Source of the DNA: Bacillus taeanensis
Lineage (GTDB): Bacteria; Bacillota; Bacilli; Bacillales; UBA6769
Assembly (NCBI RefSeq): GCF_003318295.1
Contig: NZ_QOCW01000005.1
Coordinates: 124,001 to 188,000, forward strand
DNA length: 64,000 nt
Direction: 5' to 3'
The position numbers and the translations under genes were made by a program. This document shows positions 27,405 to 35,615 of this stretch, one piece after another; positions within the stretch are counted from its first letter, which is position 1, and every line of letters begins with the position of its first letter. The notes under the pieces were generated by a model. The model was not told the origin of the DNA and ran no database searches. It was given only the letters and a program-made list of their open reading frames with translations.

Positions 27405-27712
27405 AGTTCAATTTTATCACCTATCACAATATTATACTTTTCAATTGTGCCAACAGGAAGTTCTAGTACAGAATAAGCTTTTTTTCCTCCATGCTTTATT
27501 CTCCAAGGCTTTAGCGCTAAAATTACTTTTACAACTCGACTGCTTTTATCTAAAAATACGACATCAATTGAAAACCTCATAAAAAACATATGAATCGAAT
27601 TACAAGGAACAAGCATAATCCCTTTATTTTCTAAAGGCCGCTTCTGAAACATTAATCCTTTTAAGCGTTTAAGAAATGCCTTCCCCCTAAAAAATTTGAA
27701 CGGCTGTTTCAA
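27383..27712 (-). CDS. DUF192 (UPF0127) family protein
   Basis: 109 residues. Carries the family features FLKRLKGLMFQKRPL, NSIHMFFMRFSIDVVFLD (near 38-55), ALKPW and AYSVLELPVGTIEK. No signal peptide, unlike many Gram-negative members. TTG start at 27712 with AAGGAAGAG upstream. Biochemical function of the family is unclear to me. DUF192 genes are often found near Tad/Flp loci, and this one is divergent from the Flp-like gene at 27900. Confidence 0.8.
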   Translation of the reverse strand: MKQPFKFFRGKAFLKRLKGLMFQKRPLENKGIMLVPCNSIHMFFMRFSIDVVFLDKSSRVVKVILALKPWRIKHGGKKAYSVLELPVGTIEKYNIVIGDKIELKEEAAK

Positions 27713-27899
27713 TCTGCTTCTCTTCCTTATAAATAATCAAAAACACCCTCCTTAAAACTCATTTTAAACCATCTAATCACCTACTATTATACAAATAATT
27801 GTAAATACCAATGATAAACTGGAAAAAAATAAAAACAGCTAAAATATAAGACATGTTTTCCATTTTTTTAATAACAATATCGTAGGAGGTGTGAGTTAA

Positions 27900-28271
27900 A
27901 TGAATTTATTAAGCAAAATTTTGGAAGCAGTTCAGGCGTGGATGATGAGCTTTTTACTTATCTTTAAGCGATTAGTGAATGAAGAGAAAGGCCAAGGTAT
28001 GGTGGAATACGCACTTATACTTGCATTAATCGCTATTGTTTTGGCGGCTAGTTTACCAACACTAACCGATGATGTTAGTGCATTGTATACATCAGATGGA
28101 AGTCGCCGAATCACTAATATTGCTAAAGTAGAAGGCATTGAAAATGGGATCGTTGTCCTGCAAGATTTATTTGTATTTGAAAAAGCGTCATCCTATCAAT
28201 CTGACAAAATAACTGGAAACTTTAAAAAGGTGGGCTTGCTATCAAAATTTAATGGTAATGGGTGGAGATAA
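27900..28271 (+). CDS. Flp/TadE-like prepilin with class III signal sequence
   Basis: 123 residues. A short basic leader precedes KGQGMVEYALILALIAIVLA (residues ~36-55), where the invariant Glu and Tyr after the cleavage glycine are typical of Flp pilins. The mature part would be about 85 residues, longer than usual Flp (50-70), with a polar tail of no clear homology. AGGAGGTG ribosome site. The N-terminal leader itself is long and contains a hydrophobic stretch (AWMMSFLLIF). It is followed closely by tadB. Confidence 0.75.
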   Translation: MNLLSKILEAVQAWMMSFLLIFKRLVNEEKGQGMVEYALILALIAIVLAASLPTLTDDVSALYTSDGSRRITNIAKVEGIENGIVVLQDLFVFEKASSYQSDKITGNFKKVGLLSKFNGNGWR

Positions 28272-28272
28272 A

Positions 28273-29187
28273 ATGAACTGGTCAGTATACCTTAGTCTTT
28301 TTTCTTTCATCTTAACAATTAGTTTGTATATTGGTTATAAAGTTTTACCGAACATATATTTTAAAATAAGAATACGATTAGTGACAAGAAGGTTAGTAAA
28401 ACAGGGGAAAAATAAAAAAAACACAAAATCAAAATGGTTGGATAGTATCTATAAAAAGTTAGACATTGAACTAAAAGCTGCTTCATTACCGGTCACTTCT
28501 CGAGAGCTTTTACTTGTTTTAGCTTGGACAAATTTTTTTATTCTTTTCACTGTATTGATGTGGGGATTCACCATTTTCTTCCTTCTATTTATCAGTATAA
28601 ATGGTGTCCTCTATTTATATATACGTCTACGTAAACATCAGAAAAAGAAGCTAATGTTAAAACAACTTCCCAATGCGTTGGAATTAATATCTAGCGCGTT
28701 AAAAACAGGATACTCAATTGTACAAACCTTGGACCTTGTTGCTAAAGAAAATTTTCCTCCCTTGTCTGAGGAATTTCATAAACTTTTTCAAGCATTACAG
28801 CTTGGTGAAAATTTCGAGAAATCCTTTACCGATTTTGCAAAACGTCTTGATATCCCCGAACTTACAAATGTTGTAGATACTATATTAATCACTCGTGAAA
28901 CAGGGGGAAATGTTACAGAAGTAATTGATGGATTACTAACAATAATTCGTGAAAATGAAAAGTTAAATGGTGAAGTGAAAACCTTAACTGCACAAGGGAA
29001 AATTTCCGGACTTATAGTAGGTTTGCTTCCTTTAGCGCTTTTTATTATGTTTTACTTAATAAATCCAAGCTATATGATGGTACTATTTAAAAATATAATC
29101 GGAATATTTATTCTTGGAACTGCTGTACTTTTACAAATTATTGGAATTATCGTTATGAAAAAAATAATCACTTTAAAGGTAAGGTGA
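28273..29187 (+). CDS. tadB: TadB-like type II secretion F-domain membrane protein
   Basis: About 304 residues from ATG 28273, which follows the pilin stop by 1 nt and has GGTGGAG upstream; an upstream in-frame ATG at 28252 overlaps the pilin. One N-terminal and one central hydrophobic pair, the T2SSF domain (LPNALELISSALKTGYSIVQ near 135-155, RETGGNVTEVIDGL near 213), and two C-terminal helices. Acts as the inner-membrane platform of Tad/Flp pili, normally driven by the CpaF/TadA ATPase, which is absent here. Confidence 0.85.
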   Translation: MNWSVYLSLFSFILTISLYIGYKVLPNIYFKIRIRLVTRRLVKQGKNKKNTKSKWLDSIYKKLDIELKAASLPVTSRELLLVLAWTNFFILFTVLMWGFTIFFLLFISINGVLYLYIRLRKHQKKKLMLKQLPNALELISSALKTGYSIVQTLDLVAKENFPPLSEEFHKLFQALQLGENFEKSFTDFAKRLDIPELTNVVDTILITRETGGNVTEVIDGLLTIIRENEKLNGEVKTLTAQGKISGLIVGLLPLALFIMFYLINPSYMMVLFKNIIGIFILGTAVLLQIIGIIVMKKIITLKVR

Positions 29188-29197
29188 TGAACTGCAT

Positions 29198-30076
29198 ATG
29201 CTTGTTTTATTTCTAATTTCATTATTTATCACAACATTTTGTATTACGTACTATACCTGCACAAAATTTTACCTTAGCCCTAAACGACAATTAATGCTTC
29301 GTATTTCAAAACATGTTCGCACTCGAAATAACAATGATTATGAAGCACCATTGTTTATTCGTTTATTTGTTCCTCTTATTCAACTTATTATCTATTTACT
29401 TGAACGATCGACACCGAAAAAATATAAACTTCACCTGCAGCATAAAGTGATTAAAACAGAAGGAAAATTTACTTTTCAACGGGTATTGATTTCAAAGTTT
29501 CTTCTCCTGTTTTTAACATTAACTGCTTTACTACTTTATAGTTTCTTAAATCACATGCCCAACCTTTTTTTCTTTCTGATTGTGCCTGTTTCATACTTTT
29601 TACCAGACTTTGCAATTAATCAATATATTAAAAATAAAAGGTTTGATATTCTCGCTGAGCTCCCTCTATTAATTGACACGTTAGGAGTTATTTTAGCTGG
29701 CGGTATTGCCTTTGATAATGCGATCCAAAAAATATGCGAACGAAAAACTAGCCCTCTTTACAGCGAATTTAAATATTTTATTAAAGAAGTACGGATGGGT
29801 GTTTCACGTGAAGAAGCTCTAAAAAACTTATCAAAACGGATTCAGGATTCACTCGTTCGCGCTCTCATCCAAGGCGAAAAGATGGGTATTAGTATTTTAA
29901 CAACGATTCAGCTTCAATCCTATCAACTACGCTTAAAACGTCGCCAACGCATTCAAGAACAAGCAATGAAAATTCCGGTGAAAATTTTAATTCCATTAGT
30001 TTTATTTATCTTCCCACCTATTTTTCTTATCATTCTAGGTCCAGGCGCAATTCAAATTATTGAAAATCTTGGTTAG
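29198..30076 (+). CDS. tadC: TadC-like type II secretion F-domain membrane protein
   Basis: 292 residues, second platform protein of the Tad pilus. N-terminal helix, a central hydrophobic pair near 100-145, T2SSF domain (LPLLIDTLGVILAGGIAFDN near 160-179, EVRMGVSREEALKNLSKR near 199-216, ALIQGEKMGISI near 225), and C-terminal helix. Ten bases after tadB. The C-terminal RRQRIQEQAMKIPVKILIPL is the typical TadC closing motif. Confidence 0.85.
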   Translation: MLVLFLISLFITTFCITYYTCTKFYLSPKRQLMLRISKHVRTRNNNDYEAPLFIRLFVPLIQLIIYLLERSTPKKYKLHLQHKVIKTEGKFTFQRVLISKFLLLFLTLTALLLYSFLNHMPNLFFFLIVPVSYFLPDFAINQYIKNKRFDILAELPLLIDTLGVILAGGIAFDNAIQKICERKTSPLYSEFKYFIKEVRMGVSREEALKNLSKRIQDSLVRALIQGEKMGISILTTIQLQSYQLRLKRRQRIQEQAMKIPVKILIPLVLFIFPPIFLIILGPGAIQIIENLG

Positions 30077-30094
30077 CAGAAAGGTGGCACAACG

Positions 30095-30568
30095 ATGAAA
30101 CTAATTCAACAAAATATTTATCGTTCGCAAGGCTCAAAGTCTCTCCCTGTTGGAACGATTGTTATTATTACTCAAAACAATGAAGAAGAACTGCAAAGAC
30201 TGCTGCATCACCTCTCCTCTACGCCTTTATTTAAAGCAGAGGGCGCTAAAGTGATTATTGTTGATCACTATTCGTTTGATAAAACATTTAATATTGCCCT
30301 TGAATTTCAACGGCTTTATCCTGATAAAATTATTCCAATGCAAAAAAGCCCTGAAAAAACAGGCTTTGAACAGCTTAATCCATTTTTATCAAATCAATAT
30401 ATTGAAGTGATTAATTTATCTGAAATTAATAAAAATAACGCCCATCTCCCTCCTAACAAATGGCCGAGCTGGACAGAAAAAACAATAAACCAAATTCATA
30501 AAACAAACAGCACACCAATTGATCCAAAAGCATTGATTGAACGACTGCAGCAGGATCAACAAAGATGA
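30095..30568 (+). CDS. Half-length GT2-like protein in the Tad locus
   Basis: 157 residues. The first ~105 residues look like the N-terminal nucleotide-binding half of a family 2 glycosyltransferase: TIVIITQNNEEELQRLL (22-38) and AKVIIVDHYSFDKTFNIA (near 50-67). The usual DDGSxD is changed to DHYSFD and the acceptor half is missing, so catalysis is doubtful. The C-terminus is polar. Ribosome site AAAGGTGG 9 nt before the ATG. The stop overlaps the next ORF as ATGA. It could be a degenerate or repurposed enzyme. Confidence 0.5.
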   Translation: MKLIQQNIYRSQGSKSLPVGTIVIITQNNEEELQRLLHHLSSTPLFKAEGAKVIIVDHYSFDKTFNIALEFQRLYPDKIIPMQKSPEKTGFEQLNPFLSNQYIEVINLSEINKNNAHLPPNKWPSWTEKTINQIHKTNSTPIDPKALIERLQQDQQR

Positions 30569-30762
30569 AAGATAATATGAAAAGTACAGTAGGAAACACG
30601 GTTGTCATCACTATTAATTCACCAGTTTCACCCAAAAAAGGGAAACCAGTTACTGTTACATCAACATATACGTATAATCCATTTACACCACTTATTCACG
30701 GATTTGTCAGCATTCCTCTCTCCTCTACTTATGAAACACTGGTTGAAGCAGAATCACCTTAA
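30565..30762 (+). pseudogene. TadE-like C-terminal fragment (65 aa), probable remnant
   Basis: 65 residues: GKPVTVTSTYTYNPFTPLIH followed by a beta-like tail ending ETLVEAESP resembles the C-terminal part of TadE/TadG minor pilins (VTVxxxYxYxPxTPLI ... ETxVE). The N-terminal prepilin helix expected in TadE is absent, both in the ORF and in the preceding sequence, which codes in another frame. ATGA overlap with the upstream ORF suggests it may still be translated. Called a remnant, though a genuine short protein is possible. Confidence 0.45.
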
Positions 30763-30843
30763 TTCAAAATTTTCATCGCAGCTTCCCTATGATACACTAT
30801 CATTAATTATTACAATGTCCGCTTATATTGGAGGAAAGTATAA

Positions 30844-31377
30844 ATGCACTATCCAAAGCCTTATATTGACTATTTAGTATATTTTCATGGCTTGCGTGAT
30901 TATTTTGAATGTCATGAAGTGTTAGAAGAATATTGGAAAGAAGATTGTGAAGGCGGGAAAAAAGATTACTGGGTTAGCTTTATTCAAATCGCCGTTTCTC
31001 TCTATCATCAACGGCGAAATAACTTTAAAGGCGCGTATCGAATGATGAAAAGTGCTGCTGTGATCTTACAGAGAGAAAGAAATGCTGTAGAATCACTCGG
31101 TATTAATTATGACTTACTACTTAAAGATCTTGAAAACAGGCTAGTTGATTTACAAAATGAAACACCTTATCAAAGTATGAACCTGCCGCTTACGGATGAA
31201 AAACTAATTGCAGAATGTAAAAGGCACTGTGAAGAACAGAATTGTGTATGGGGGAATCCAAGTGATCTGACCAATGACTTCTTATTAAATAAACATACAA
31301 AACGAGACCGCAGTGGTGTAATTGCTGAAAGAGACTCGCAGCGAAAATTAAGAGCACAAAAAAGGAAAGGACACTAA
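30844..31377 (+). CDS. ypuF: DUF309 family protein YpuF
   Basis: 177 residues. HGLRDYFECHEVLEEYW (15-31) is the DUF309 signature with conserved His/Glu, followed by FIQIAVSLYHQRRNN (near 46-60). Soluble, helical. In B. subtilis ypuF lies between ribT and scpA, so here it marks the far side of the inserted island. TTGGAGGAAAG ribosome site. Biochemical role unknown. A terminator and a structured repeat follow. Confidence 0.82.
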   Translation: MHYPKPYIDYLVYFHGLRDYFECHEVLEEYWKEDCEGGKKDYWVSFIQIAVSLYHQRRNNFKGAYRMMKSAAVILQRERNAVESLGINYDLLLKDLENRLVDLQNETPYQSMNLPLTDEKLIAECKRHCEEQNCVWGNPSDLTNDFLLNKHTKRDRSGVIAERDSQRKLRAQKRKGH

Positions 31378-31391
31378 GTCCTCTCCTTTTT
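31360..31391 (+). terminator. Terminator after ypuF
   Basis: AAAGGAAAGGAC / GTCCTCTCCTTT hairpin with a T-run, overlapping the last ypuF codons. Confidence 0.75.
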
Positions 31392-31392
31392 G

Positions 31393-31513
31393 TGTCTAGC
31401 TCCAGATGCCATCGGCTCTTTGGTCTAGTCAATCCGTCCAGAAGGTTAAAAAGCAACCTTCCAGCCGGCTCGCCTTATGCTTGTCGCCGATAGGCGGGCA
31501 CCTTTCGCTTTTC

Positions 31514-31515
<2 letters not shown>
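31393..31515. repeat. Structured intergenic repeat of the TGTCTAGCTCCAG...CGCTTTTCTT type
   Basis: About 123 bp, GC-richer than its surroundings. Starts TGTCTAGCTCCAG and ends TTTCGCTTTTCTT, the ends I recall from a dispersed intergenic element in Bacillaceae genomes. An outer long-range pairing (GCCATCGGC with GCCGATAGGC) encloses a perfect hairpin GAAGGTT...AACCTTC (31441-31460). It ends exactly at the ribT stop and begins at the ypuF terminator. The family identity is from memory, not a search. Confidence 0.55.
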
Positions 31516-31882
<367 letters not shown>

Positions 31883-31885
31883 TCA

Positions 31886-31987
31886 TTAATGAAATAACCT
31901 TCCAAGTAAAGAAACTCCTAAAAGAACAGCAACAATAATACATGTAAGTATTAACAATTTTTCTTGCCTTCTACCGTTATTCATCAT
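31886..31987 (-). CDS. 33-residue single-pass membrane microprotein
   Basis: ATGATG start with a TAGGAG site 6-9 nt upstream, then MMNNGRRQEK, a hydrophobic stretch of about 18 residues (LLILTCIIVAVLLGVSLL) and GRLFH before a TAA. It lies 12 nt before ribT and about 60 nt after ribH. Basic N-terminus suggests N-in topology. No homologue recalled. A good ribosome site and a clean membrane helix argue that it is real; its length is close to chance limits. Confidence 0.5.
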   Translation of the reverse strand: MMNNGRRQEKLLILTCIIVAVLLGVSLLGRLFH

Positions 31988-32047
31988 CTGACTCCTAACA
32001 TATTATACACGATTCTCGAAAAAGTTGCGAATTTTGCTTAATATTTA

Positions 32048-32515
32048 TTAGCTAAAAGAACGAGTTAAGTTTGCCATTTCAATTGCGCCAGCTGCTGCTT
32101 CCCAACCTTTATTGCCAGCTTTTGTACCAGCGCGTTCAATCGCCTGCTCAATCGTATCTGTCGTAAGAACACCAAAGATAACCGGCACACCGCTGTTTAA
32201 TGCTGCTGCTGATACCCCTTTTGCTGCTTCATTACATACATAATCAAAGTGTGGAGTCGAACCGCGAATAACCGTTCCTAACGTAATCACCGCATCATAT
32301 TTTTTAGAATCAGCCATTTTTTTTGCAATAAGAGGAAGCTCAAATGCACCCGGCACCCATGCGATATCCACATCCGCTTCATCTACTCCATGTCTTCTTA
32401 ACGCGTCTTCTGCACCGCTTAATAATTTCCCCGTAATAAATTCATTGAAACGTCCTACCACAATCCCTATTTTTAACCCTGAACCTACTAAATTACCTTC
32501 AAATATTTGACCCAT
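32048..32515 (-). CDS. ribH: 6,7-dimethyl-8-ribityllumazine synthase RibH
   Basis: Condenses 5-amino-6-ribitylamino-uracil with 3,4-dihydroxy-2-butanone 4-phosphate to lumazine. [32 protein letters not shown] and [21 protein letters not shown] (substrate-binding loops with the catalytic His in THFD-like TPHFDYV) are visible. Start at ATG 32515 with GAGGAGG six bases upstream (32518 also possible). 155 residues. 34 nt downstream of ribBA. Confidence 0.94.
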   Translation of the reverse strand: MGQIFEGNLVGSGLKIGIVVGRFNEFITGKLLSGAEDALRRHGVDEADVDIAWVPGAFELPLIAKKMADSKKYDAVITLGTVIRGSTPHFDYVCNEAAKGVSAAALNSGVPVIFGVLTTDTIEQAIERAGTKAGNKGWEAAAGAIEMANLTRSFS

Positions 32516-32548
32516 CATAATCCTCCTCAATGATTTTCTATATTTTTA

Positions 32549-33742
32549 TTAAAAGTGAAACATATGTCCTAATTTGCTTTGTTTTGTTTTTAAATAACGT
32601 TCATTATCTTTATTAGATGGCATTTGTATTGCCACCCGGTCGACCACTTCTAAGCCATAGCCTTTTAATCCTGTAATTTTACGCGGGTTATTTGTTAATA
32701 GCTTCATTTTTGTAACGCCTAAGTCTTTCAGGATTTGCGCCCCAATTCCATAATCACGCAAATCAGGTCCAAACCCTAGCTTTTCATTTGCTTCTACCGT
32801 ATCATAACCTTCTTCCTGCAGCTTATATGCGCGCATTTTATTTAACAGGCCAATTCCTCTTCCTTCTTGACGCATATAAAGAAGAATACCATTTCCCTCT
32901 TTTTCAATTTGCGAGAGGGCGGCATGAAGCTGAGGTCCGCAGTCACAGCGATTTGAACCAAATACATCCCCTGTTAAACATTCGGAATGTACACGAACAA
33001 GCGTTGGCTCATCTGGAAGAATCTCGCCTTTCACAAGGGCAACATGCTCGTTTTGATCTAAAATATTTGAATAGCCAACTGCTTGAAACTCACCAAATTC
33101 AGTTGGAAGTTTAATATCGACTTCCTTTTTTACAAGCTTATCTTTGCGATTGCGATATTGAATAAGATCTTTAATCGTAATCATTTTTAAATCAAATTCA
33201 TCAGCAATTTTTCGTAAATCAGGCACCCGCGCCATTGTACCATCTTCATTAATAATTTCACAAATGACTCCGGCAGGCTCTGAACCGCATAATCGTGCTA
33301 AGTCAACAGCCGCTTCCGTATGTCCTGCCCGTCTAAGCACACCGCCCTGTTTTGCAATAAGCGGAAAAATATGCCCCGGGCGCTTAAAGTCCGCCGGCTT
33401 TGCGTTAGGATCAAGCAAAGCTTGAATAGTTGCGGATCGTTCGGAGGCCGAAATTCCTGTTGTTGTTGAACGATGGTCAATGCTCACTGTAAATGCGGTA
33501 CCGTGCGGATCTGTATTATGACCAACCATTGGAGTTAAATCAAGCTTCCTAGCTCGCTCCTCTGTAATAGGCACACAGACAAGACCACGTCCTTGCTTAA
33601 TCATAAAATTGATTACTTCAGGTGTTGTTTTTTCGGCTAACGATATAAAATCACCTTCATTTTCACGATCTTCATCATCACAAACAATTACAACTTTTCC
33701 CTCCATTAAATCATAAATAGCGTCTTCAATACGATCAAACAT
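32549..33742 (-). CDS. ribBA: Bifunctional 3,4-dihydroxy-2-butanone 4-phosphate synthase / GTP cyclohydrolase II RibBA
   Basis: N-terminal DHBP synthase domain (residues 1-200) with [15 protein letters not shown] and [15 protein letters not shown]-terminal GTP cyclohydrolase II domain (about 205-397) with zinc cysteines in [20 protein letters not shown] and the arginine loop [15 protein letters not shown]. Supplies both precursors of riboflavin. 397 residues. Lies between ribE and ribH. Confidence 0.95.
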   Translation of the reverse strand: MFDRIEDAIYDLMEGKVVIVCDDEDRENEGDFISLAEKTTPEVINFMIKQGRGLVCVPITEERARKLDLTPMVGHNTDPHGTAFTVSIDHRSTTTGISASERSATIQALLDPNAKPADFKRPGHIFPLIAKQGGVLRRAGHTEAAVDLARLCGSEPAGVICEIINEDGTMARVPDLRKIADEFDLKMITIKDLIQYRNRKDKLVKKEVDIKLPTEFGEFQAVGYSNILDQNEHVALVKGEILPDEPTLVRVHSECLTGDVFGSNRCDCGPQLHAALSQIEKEGNGILLYMRQEGRGIGLLNKMRAYKLQEEGYDTVEANEKLGFGPDLRDYGIGAQILKDLGVTKMKLLTNNPRKITGLKGYGLEVVDRVAIQMPSNKDNERYLKTKQSKLGHMFHF

Positions 33743-33768
33743 TTTATATCCCCCTTTCTACTTTCCCT

Positions 33769-34422
33769 TTACTTATAACCATGTTCTTCTAAAAAGGACT
33801 CAGTTAATGACGATTTTTTTGAAGATGTATGAAAACGCTTGGAAATAAACTGCTCAATATATTTTCCAAGCATATCACACTCAATATTTACAATATCTCC
33901 AGAACCTTTTTCACCTAATATGGTTTCCGAAAGGGTATGAGGAATTAATGAAATTGTAAAGTGATCACGATCAACTCCAAATACGGTTAAACTTGTTCCA
34001 TCAACAGTAACAGAACCTTTTAATACAATATAATGTAAAAGCTCTTCTGACACTTCAATATGATAATATACGGCATTATCGACCGCTTTTTTAGACTTAA
34101 TCGTCCCAATTCCATCCACATGTCCAGATACAAAATGACCACCAAACCGACCATTTGCAGCCATCGCTCGTTCAAGATTTACGTTTGAACCAACTTTTAG
34201 CAGTTTTAAACTTGTGTGATGAACTGTTTCCGGCATCACATCAACTGTAAAGACATCTTTTTTAAATGATGTAACGGTTAAACAAACTCCATTCACTGCA
34301 ATACTATCACCTAAACTTACATCTTCTAACACATGTGAAGCTCCTATTGTCATCACAATGGCGTCTCCAGACTGATTCATTCTTTTAATGGTTCCAATTT
34401 CTTCAATAATACCTGTAAACAT
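33769..34422 (-). CDS. ribE: Riboflavin synthase alpha chain RibE
   Basis: Dismutates two lumazine molecules to riboflavin. Two tandem barrel repeats, each opening with an MFTGIIEEIG / HFVSGHVDGIG type motif; GVCLTV in repeat 1 and GTSLTV in repeat 2. The frame is open to 34605, but MFTGIIEE at 34422 is the family start and has AAAGGAAG upstream, giving 217 residues. It is the first gene after the FMN riboswitch; ribD, first in the B. subtilis operon, is missing. Confidence 0.93.
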   Translation of the reverse strand: MFTGIIEEIGTIKRMNQSGDAIVMTIGASHVLEDVSLGDSIAVNGVCLTVTSFKKDVFTVDVMPETVHHTSLKLLKVGSNVNLERAMAANGRFGGHFVSGHVDGIGTIKSKKAVDNAVYYHIEVSEELLHYIVLKGSVTVDGTSLTVFGVDRDHFTISLIPHTLSETILGEKGSGDIVNIECDMLGKYIEQFISKRFHTSSKKSSLTESFLEEHGYK

Positions 34423-34537
34423 TAGGGTTTCACTTCCTTTATAACGATATAATTTTATCAATATCATGTTAAGGTTCAATGCCAACATTTTATCTAAACG
34501 TGACGCCAGCAAACCCTTATCCCTAATGTGAGAAGAA

Positions 34538-34572
34538 CAAAAAACCCCTAGGAGTATACTTATTCCTAGGGG
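34538..34572 (-). terminator. Intrinsic terminator in the rib leader
   Basis: CCCCTAGGA / TCCTAGGGG hairpin followed by a run of Us on the minus strand, 116 nt before ribE and about 240 nt after the FMN aptamer. In 34,576-34,800 between aptamer and terminator I find no gene, only AT-rich DNA and an isolated ATG-TAA behind a strong ribosome site (see findings). Confidence 0.8.
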
Positions 34573-34810
34573 CCACTTATGTATCAACAAAAACAAAGTA
34601 TGCAAAATAAACCCGGTGTCTGCCGCTAAAGTTAATTAGAAACAAGACCGATGCCGCACTTATTACTTAGAAATTATTCTTGACCTAATTTTAACATTGA
34701 CCAAGCTTTACTTTCCTAGTTAATGTGCAATAAAAGAGGCTTCCTTTACATGCAGGTCCTCCCCCTTTTTATTAAAAAAAGACATACTTGTTGCGTAGTT
34801 GATCATTTAT

Positions 34811-34940
34811 TCCTTCTCCCATCCAGACTTTTACTGTCGGCCCTGGAGTTTCACCAGATCCACCGCAATAGCGGGTCACGGACTAAGAAGCGCTTTGCTT
34901 CATCACCGCCGGTTGGGAATTACACCCGACCCCGAAGGAA
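34811..34940 (-). promoter_or_regulatory. FMN riboswitch (RFN element)
   Basis: On the minus strand the RFN landmarks occur in order: CCTTCGGGGTCGGGTG, CAACCGGCGGTGATG, AGTCCGTGACCCG, GGTGGATCTGGTGAAACTCC and AGTCTGGATGGGAGAAGG. P1 closes as TTTCCTTC/GAAGGAA. FMN binding lowers rib operon expression. Positioned to control ribE-ribBA-ribH-ribT. Confidence 0.95.
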
Positions 34941-35016
34941 ATATGATTGATAAAGTTACAGTCATTATAGCACAACAAATGAAAAAGTGTTATAAAAATA
35001 CACTTTTTCTACTTAC

Positions 35017-35454
35017 TTATTCTTCGTCCCAAACTTTCACTTCTTTCATCACATCACCTGGACGAATGCGAAGAACACTTTCCATTCCTTCAATAACTTG
35101 TCCAAATACAGTATGAACACCATCTAAATGCGGCTGTGATTCATGGACAATAAAAAATTGACTGCCGCCAGTATCCTTTCCTGCATGTGCCATAGAAAGA
35201 GCTCCTGGAACATGTTTATGTGGATTTCCTTCTGTTTCACACTTAATTGTATATCCAGGACCACCCATACCGTTTCCATTCGGACATCCGCCTTGCGCTA
35301 CAAAACCTGGAATAACACGGTGAAATGTTAAACCGTCATAGTAACCTTCTTTTGCTAACTTCTCAAAGTTTGCTACTGTATTTGGTGCTTCATTTGGGAA
35401 AAATTCAATTACAATTTTTTCGCCGTTTTCAAATGTGATCGAACCTTTTTTCAT
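35017..35454 (-). CDS. ppiB: Peptidyl-prolyl cis-trans isomerase (cyclophilin) PpiB
   Basis: Cytoplasmic cyclophilin of 145 residues. [39 protein letters not shown] and the Trp-free C-terminal [14 protein letters not shown] are characteristic of bacterial PpiB. AAGGAGG-type site lies in front of the ATG. Lies between rib and lysA as in B. subtilis. Confidence 0.94.
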   Translation of the reverse strand: MKKGSITFENGEKIVIEFFPNEAPNTVANFEKLAKEGYYDGLTFHRVIPGFVAQGGCPNGNGMGGPGYTIKCETEGNPHKHVPGALSMAHAGKDTGGSQFFIVHESQPHLDGVHTVFGQVIEGMESVLRIRPGDVMKEVKVWDEE

Positions 35455-35569
35455 TTTAAAAAACCTCCTTATGTATTCTTTTCTATTTTACTAAAACAAT
35501 CTTCAACAAGCAAAAATATGAGCAGCTTTTTTGTAAAATATGCTGTAGTAGGATCAGATTTGTTAAAAG

Positions 35570-35606
35570 AAAAAAACCTGAACCTTTTTATGTAAAGGAC
35601 ACAGGC
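35570..35606 (-). terminator. Terminator after lysA
   Basis: CCTGTGTCCTTT / AAAGGTTCAGG imperfect stem followed by seven Us on the minus strand. Confidence 0.65.
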
Positions 35607-35615
35607 TTTAATATG

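Noticed and set aside
33769-34605. Upstream extension of ribE to 278 residues
   Set aside because: It runs through the leader terminator; family proteins start at MFTGIIEE.
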